Below, piece by piece: positions 59,137-64,000 of a stretch of 64,000 bases of DNA. Source of the stretch: Haliotis asinina (Eukaryota > Mollusca > Gastropoda > Lepetellida > Haliotidae); assembly GCF_037392515.1 (NCBI RefSeq), contig NC_090287.1:12327001-12391000 (forward strand), read 5' to 3'. Both the position numbers and the translations under genes were made by a program. The notes below the pieces were generated by a model. That model did no database searches. It saw only the letters and a program-made list of their open reading frames with translations, and was not told where the DNA came from. Within the stretch, counting starts at the first letter, position 1. The number at the start of each line of letters is the position of its first letter.

Positions 59137-59607
59137 CATACTATTATGAGGTGGCGGTGACCTCCATCAAATAACAAGCAGAAACCTTGTCATACTATCA
59201 CGAGGTGGCTGTGACCTCCGTCATATAACAAGCAGCAACCTTGTCATACTACCATGATGTGACGAGGACCTCCATTATATAACAAGCAGTAACCTTGTCA
59301 TACTACCACGACGTGGCTGTGACCTCTGTCATATAACAAGCAGCAACCTTGTCATACTAGCATTAGATGGCTGCGACCTCCATTATATAACAAGCAGTAA
59401 CCTTGTCATACTAGCGTTAGATGGCTGCGACCTCCGTCATATAACAAGCAGTAACCTTGTCATACTACCATGAGGTGGCGGTGACCTCTGTCATATAACA
59501 AGCAGTAACCTTGCCATACTACCACTAGGTGGCGGTGACCTCAGTCATATAACAAGCAGTAACCTTGTCTTACTACGACGAGGTGGCAGTGACCTCAGTC
59601 ATACATC
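59137..59607. repeat. 54-bp tandem repeat, 8.7 copies
   Basis: Eight full 54-bp units and one partial, each CATACTACCAxGAGGTGGCx followed by GTGACCTCxGTCATATAACA and AGCAGTAACCTTGT. Units differ by about 10-20%. No gene overlaps. Confidence 0.95.
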
Positions 59608-59631
59608 TGGGATATCTATTACCCGGGGCCT

Positions 59632-59738
59632 AGATTTTGGAAGCTCTCCTAGCGCTAAGATAGTCGTCAGTGCCACACATTAACATTAACTTCCAGTCTC
59701 TTAGCGCTAAGAGAGCTTCGAAATTCTAAGCCCTGGGC
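59632..59738. mobile_element. Hairpin MITE (TCTTAGCGCTAAGA family)
   Basis: About 105 bp folding on itself: CTAGATTTTGGAAGCTCTCC at the left pairs with GAGAGCTTCGAAATTCTAAG at the right, each next to the palindrome TTAGCGCTAA. Confidence 0.7.
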
Positions 59739-60040
59739 TTGTTTTGTTTCTTTAATTACCCGAGTTGAGGCCACGGTAATATTTATCTATTTTCTGAAAT
59801 TGTAATGTTTGAATTAAAGGTATGACCTTACCTGCACTGATCAGAAAGGAACTGATAGCTCTACAGTTCCTCTCACCAATAAGCATGATAATTCAGGGGT
59901 CACACAGAAAGTGCTGAACAAAAGCTAGTGTATACATGTTTTAATATTATGGTTTTGTGTGGGACAGACTGCTCGCCTATGGTTATCGCAGAGACTATGA
60001 GGTGGGCGTGGTCTTCATTGTCACGCCTTTCTCCTCACAG

Positions 60041-60153
60041 GTTGAGGCCTCTGCTACCTCAAGGTCAACCTTGAAGCACTTCGTCTTGGAGAACATGCAT
60101 CTGGAAGATAGGAGCTTATTGCTACTGGAAGATCATGGTGTATTTGTGAATCA
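60041..60153 (+). CDS. Possible coding exon, unidentified
   Basis: Between a pyrimidine-rich acceptor (CTTTCTCCTCACAG) and a near-perfect donor (CA|GTAAGTA) lies an open frame reading VEASATSRSTLKHFVLENMH and LEDRSLLLLEDHGVFVNQ. The frame is also open upstream to about 59957, so the acceptor is not certain. No family recognised and no neighbouring exon found, so this may be chance. Confidence 0.25.
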
Positions 60154-60689
60154 GTAAGTAAAAGGGTCTTAGCAGATGTATTTACCCGTGGTTGAGTCTT
60201 GGTATGAATTGAGGCCTAAAACAACCCATGGTTATTGAAAGAAGCAGCTGAGTAGATCGTTACACAGACTAGACGACTTGGTTGGAAGCTGGTTTTGTAT
60301 TCCAGATAGATGGTTACATGCTTGTGATGCTTCAGACACCATTATTCGCCTGCCACTGTCGTATACCTGCGGTATTACAAATAGCCATGTTGAACAAAAT
60401 CGTGATCGTGAAAAACTGACTGGATCCTTTGAAGATATGTTCTTGTTTGTTCTTGCCACTGTCCTGTCGGTGATGTTAAGATCTGCCCTTTTAACTGATC
60501 TATTGTAGATGTTAAAAGCTCCTCATGTTATTGCCCTGTGAGTGATGTTAAAATCTGGCCTTATTGACCTGCCTGTGATATTTCCAATAGAGTTTTTAGA
60601 CTGAGGTAACCGCTCATTGATCTACATGTTTCATACGTGAAATATAACCAGCAGGGTAGTATAGACAAGAAACAGGCACATCAGCAAGA

Positions 60690-60832
60690 CATGTCTGCAT
60701 GGGCGGTATGGGTCATTACACTCGAAGCCGGGTGCGATTCCCACATGGATAAATGTCACGTACGGTGTCCTACAACGTGGTATTGCTGGAATACATGTAT
60801 TGCCATAAACGGTTTGGCACTCGCTCATTCAA
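60690..60832 (+). repeat. SINE-B copy
   Basis: B box GGGTGCGATTCCC, ACATGGATAAATGTCACGTA, tail CACTCGCTCATTC. Confidence 0.75.
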
Positions 60833-60921
60833 AATAACGAAAGAGAAGACCAGATGCGGATATGGACAACTAATGGGTTTTCAGAGAAAGGTAAAATGAC
60901 AGCAATTGTGTTGACCCTTAC

Positions 60922-61338
60922 TGGCTGTTGTAGATGTTGCCATCAGTTCCACAGATGTTGGCTGTGACGACCGTTCCACAAGTGATCTGATGGATGTTGT
61001 TACAGAACACATCCTTGATGACAGCAAATGCTGGGTCTACGCCGGTGGGTTTAACAGATGCAGCGGCAGCAGTAGTCGGGGTGCCATCAATGGTTGACAT
61101 ATCAACAGTAGAGAGCATGCCACCAGTAGTTGGAGCGCCACCAGTAGTCGGAGCGTCACCAGTAGTCGGAGTGTCACCAGTAGTCGGAGCGCCACCAGTA
61201 GTCACAACGGCACCAGTAGTCGGAGCACCACCAGTAGTCCGCATGAAACCAGTAGGTGCAACCACTGGCAAAGGGCAGTCTCCTTTATTCAGCATGGACA
61301 GGGAGTGATCTTTGCACCTCGCGTGAGCAAAGACACAG
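60922..61338 (-). CDS. Exon of a multi-Kazal secreted protein with Thr/Gly-rich linker
   Basis: A 417-nt open exon with acceptor TTCATTTCAG just above 61338 and donor CA|GTAAGG below 60922. Its first part, CVFAHARCKDHSLSMLNKGDC, is the second half of a Kazal inhibitor domain (C..C..GxC ending). The middle is a low-complexity linker of about nine PTTGG/ATTG-like units, probably O-glycosylated. The end, VFCNNIHQITC..ICGTDGNIYNS, is the first half of another Kazal domain (CGTDG-x-Y-x-N signature). Both splice phases are 2, so the exon is symmetric and begins and ends at the same point of the Kazal fold; two copies joined would rebuild a domain exactly. Kazal proteins inhibit serine proteases and are often secreted. 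I could not find the flanking exons. The gene name is unknown. Confidence 0.72.
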
Positions 61339-61479
61339 CTGAAATGAACAAGAGAATTGAATGTATTTTGGGGCATATTGTGTCATCTGAAACGATGTGG
61401 GAACTCGACGTACATTCTGATCAAACAACGTTGGCAACAACATCGTTTGGTTTTGTATTCGTTTTGATGGTGTCGTCTT

Positions 61480-61765
61480 TAAAGTCGCAGTCAGCAATTT
61501 TCCAGCTATATGATGGCGGTCTGTAAATAATTGAGCCAGATTTTCGAAACTCTCTTAGCACTAAGATAATCTCAAGTTAATGTTAACTTATGGCACTCGC
61601 GACTATTTTTGCACTACAAGAGCTTCGAAAATCTAGACCCTGGACCAGACAACGCAGTAATTGAGATTTAAAGTCATCACTCCTTTAAACGAACCTTTGA
61701 ATCGAATCTCGCGAGTCGCCTCTTACGACAAACTGAAGGTCAGTTCTAATCCGAATTCTAACGAA
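61480..61765 (-). repeat. SINE-A copy split by a hairpin MITE
   Basis: SINE parts 61,480-61,535 and 61,641-61,765 around the MITE. Confidence 0.8.
61536..61640. mobile_element. Hairpin MITE inserted in a SINE
   Basis: Same family as 59,632: AGATTTTCGAAACTCTCTTA at the left, TACAAGAGCTTCGAAAATCT at the right. It splits a SINE-A copy exactly, with SINE sequence resuming as GGACCAGAC on the far side. Confidence 0.75.
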
Positions 61766-62086
61766 TTACCTAGTTGTAGCGTGTCCTTCACGCCCAAAGT
61801 ATTGTTTAACAAAATAGATGTTTTCCTATACGTCATGGAACAGTTCTTGACGTATCCGATTTAGACTATACTGGAAAGACCTATGGGATTCCAGAGCTCC
61901 GTCAATAAATATCGTATTATGTCTAGGAATATAGCTTTCCAATGGCCGCTTATTGGAGATCCGGCCCGGTGCGTTACGTTTGGGACTGTTTAATTTTATT
62001 TTTATTATTTTTTACAGATTAGAATGAAAATGCAGCAGAGAGGGTTCGGGTGATCCTGGCACAGTCAGGCTGGTCAAGCCCTGAGC

Positions 62087-62155
62087 TTATTATTATTATT
62101 TTGTATTTTATTTAATTTTATTTATTTATTTATTTATTTTTTTGATTAAGGGAAT
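62087..62155. repeat. (TTA)n/(TTTA)n low-complexity run
   Basis: AT-only simple repeat. Confidence 0.8.
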
Positions 62156-62289
62156 TTATTTATATTAAAGAAAAAAACACGTACCCAGGGTTATTAGATA
62201 TCCGGCGCTTATTAGGGAAAATACGGTTGTACAAGTGTAACACCACCTCCACATATGGCACTACCAATAAAGGACAAATCTGCACTTAC

Positions 62290-62474
62290 AAGTTATCATA
62301 CTGCACCACGTCTGTCCCACACAGTCTCTCAGAGTGTCCATGCACCACGTGTGTGCTACAGTCAATAGTCAGGAGATGCTGACACAGACGATCATCATAA
62401 TGCTGTGTTATCTCGTGGAATTCCTGGACAAGAGGGTCGTACTTGGATAAAGCATCTGCAAGAATAGGCGCAAC
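62290..62474 (-). CDS. Unidentified internal coding exon
   Basis: A 185-nt fully open exon with acceptor ACCATCACCAG and donor CTT|GTAAGT. It reads VAPILADALSKYDPLVQEFH and then EITQHYDDRLCQHLLTID, CSTHVVHGHSERLCGTDVV and QYDN (start phase 0, end phase 2). The composition is that of a helical globular protein, and the codon pattern and both strong splice sites make it much more protein-like than surrounding ORFs. It has no ATG, so a start-based ORF scan misses it. I do not recognise the family. Same strand as the Kazal exon 950 bp away, but the sequence type is different, so it is probably another gene or a different domain. Confidence 0.5.
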
Positions 62475-62689
62475 CTGGTGATGGTGTAAGGTGAAATAGA
62501 GTTTAGGTTCGCTATATATTTATACAACATGTGTGCGTGCCTGTGAGCGAATGCACGCTTGTTCAAATCCGAACCTGTGCTGCTTTTATAGTGTCAGCCA
62601 AGATGCCATTCACAGTTGGACATCCAACTCAAAACAACATACTCTGTATATTGACCCAGTGCCGACCTACCCTTGTTTAGTCCGATTCA

Positions 62690-62830
62690 GGCTGAAGCGG
62701 GGCAACAACAATTTTCACCCGTTTTACACCTTTTGGCATGGGAATCGAACCAGTTTTTAATCCCAAAGTCCGACGTTCTGTCCCCCAGACCACAAAGCCG
62801 GTCTGGCTTCAAATTAGAGCCAGAGGTATA
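62690..62830 (-). repeat. tRNA-like SINE head of another family
   Basis: On the minus strand, GCTTTGTGGTCTGGGGGACA resembles a tRNA D-arm/A box, and GGTTCGATTCCCA is a good B box about 40 bp later. It does not share the SINE-A/B tail. No acceptor-stem pairing good enough for a real tRNA gene. Confidence 0.45.
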
Positions 62831-62979
62831 TAACGTAGTCCAATTTTTCCTCGCATTGCCAAAAGCGGTGTTAAGCAGAAAGTGAAAACAAGTCAGTGGG
62901 CCTTGGCAACCATCCTGTGACAGCCTTGAACAATCCCATCTCATTTGTCACCACTTGCCAATTTACCCTCCATCAAGAC

Positions 62980-64000
62980 ACGTCCCCCTATCGAAGAACT
63001 TTATGCGCCAAAATATACTCAAAGCCATTACAAACACAACTTCAAAAACAAAGCTTCTTCCAACAAATTTCATAAAAAAATCATAACATTTGATAGGAAC
63101 GATGCAACAATCATTTATGGGTAATTTCATGAATAAATTCATTTCAAATGGGTGAAATTGGAAGGTCCGAGATTGTTGAAACACTTGAGGGGTCAGTGTC
63201 GTGTATGTCCACTTTGAGCTCTGACACATACCTGAAGCCGCCTTGGCATGGACTGGCACAGATGTCGCACTACACGCTGTGGGATAGCTTGCCAATGATT
63301 CTGGAGTGCCTGGGTCAACCCTGCTAGTGGTCGTAGTGGCACAGCTTGGGTTCGAACCCGTCGTCCAAGTTTATCCCAAAGTTGCTCTACTGGGCTCATG
63401 TCAGGCGACATAGCGGGCCAATCCACAAGACGGACATTTTGATTGTTCAGAAAGTCCCTCGTTAACCATGAGGTCGGGCGTTGTAATGCTGAATAAACGA
63501 GCTACGTACGGACACCATTGACAGCAGTGGAAGCAACACTTGGCACAGGATGTTATCAACATAACGTTGAGCATTGAGGTTGCCTTGCACCTCCACTAAC
63601 TGTGACCTGAAGTTGTCATTGATGCAGTCCCAAACCATGACGCTACCACCCCCGAAACGATCCGTTTCCTGCACACAGTTACGGGCGAAGCGTTCACGTC
63701 GACGTCGGTAGATACGCTGACGTCCATCAGCAACACTGAGGTTTAATCGGGATTCATCAGAGAAGATGACATTCCCCCACGGTGTGTTACCCAGATACCC
63801 CCGATTTGCGGCCCATCGTTGTCTGGCAAGTCGATGACGGTGCAACAGGATCTGGCCAATGTACGGTCGACGACAGTGTATTCCTTGTGCAGCCAGACGT
63901 CTTCGGACTGTTTGGGGACTGATCTGACGTTGCCCTGTCCCAATTGTTCCCCTTGCAGTGGCAGCGGCTGTCTGGAACCTGTTGCGCAAGTGCCGTAACC
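62980..64000 (-). mobile_element. Tc1-like DNA transposon, truncated by window edge
   Basis: Transposase in two frames: 63,989-63,462 (helix-turn-helix part ISPQTVRRRLAAQGIHCRRP; first catalytic block VIFSDESRLNL; GGGSVMVWDCI; FIQHYNARPHG) and 63,426-63,193 (DWPAMSPDMSPVEQLWDKLG, third catalytic block). In the second block the usual QxDNARPH reads QHYNARPH, so the catalytic Asp is replaced, and a small indel plus stop separates the two frames near 63,462. The copy is therefore dead. The N-terminus and one inverted repeat lie beyond base 64,000. The 3' boundary near 62,980 is a guess. Confidence 0.85.

Overview
This is an intron-rich, repeat-laden animal nuclear window, most likely from a marine gastropod. 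My best guess is an abalone (Haliotis) or a near relative. The clue is two very abundant SINE families that end in (CTCA)n / (CACT)n tails and share a '..GGAATATTGCT..GGCGTAAAAC..' 3' part, which I recall from abalone sequence. No database search was possible, so the genus is inference.

Layout. 1-23,190: gene-free as far as I can see. It holds SINEs, several non-autonomous DNA transposons with visible inverted repeats (about 23-1513, 7120-9285 with a nested 8487-8921 element, 10578-11107, 17020-17535) and a dispersed repeat pair. 23,190-46,600 (minus): the complete DPP3 gene (dipeptidyl peptidase 3), 18 coding exons that splice without a frame break into 732 residues, with zinc-site HELLGH and EECRAE motifs and an ETGE motif. 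Its introns carry five minisatellite families, SINEs, a broken DIRS-type element remnant (about 35.05-37.48 kb) and a nearly full-length but broken DIRS-type element (about 40.37-44.71 kb) with its inverted terminal repeats and internal complementary region still visible. 46,600-50,490: intergenic space between divergent genes, probably with both promoters. 50,560-56,453 (plus): the complete BCS1L gene (mitochondrial AAA chaperone for complex III), four coding exons, 420 residues, with a 5'-truncated L2-clade LINE in its second intron. 56,500-64,000: mostly repeats (54-bp tandem array, hairpin MITEs, SINEs), plus one clear exon of a multi-Kazal secreted protein (60,922-61,338, minus), one good but unidentified exon (62,290-62,474, minus), one weak exon candidate (60,041-60,153, plus) and a Tc1-like transposase running off the right edge.

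The two complete genes sit head to head. One is a cytosolic peptidase that in vertebrates can also bind KEAP1, the other a mitochondrial assembly factor. Nothing in the sequence shows that they work together. I found no clearly new biological system. The most unusual items are the 2.2-kb element with palindromic subterminal arrays, the intact DIRS terminal architecture, the 39-bp minisatellite that is open on both strands and abuts a DPP3 exon, and the hairpin MITE nested in a SINE.
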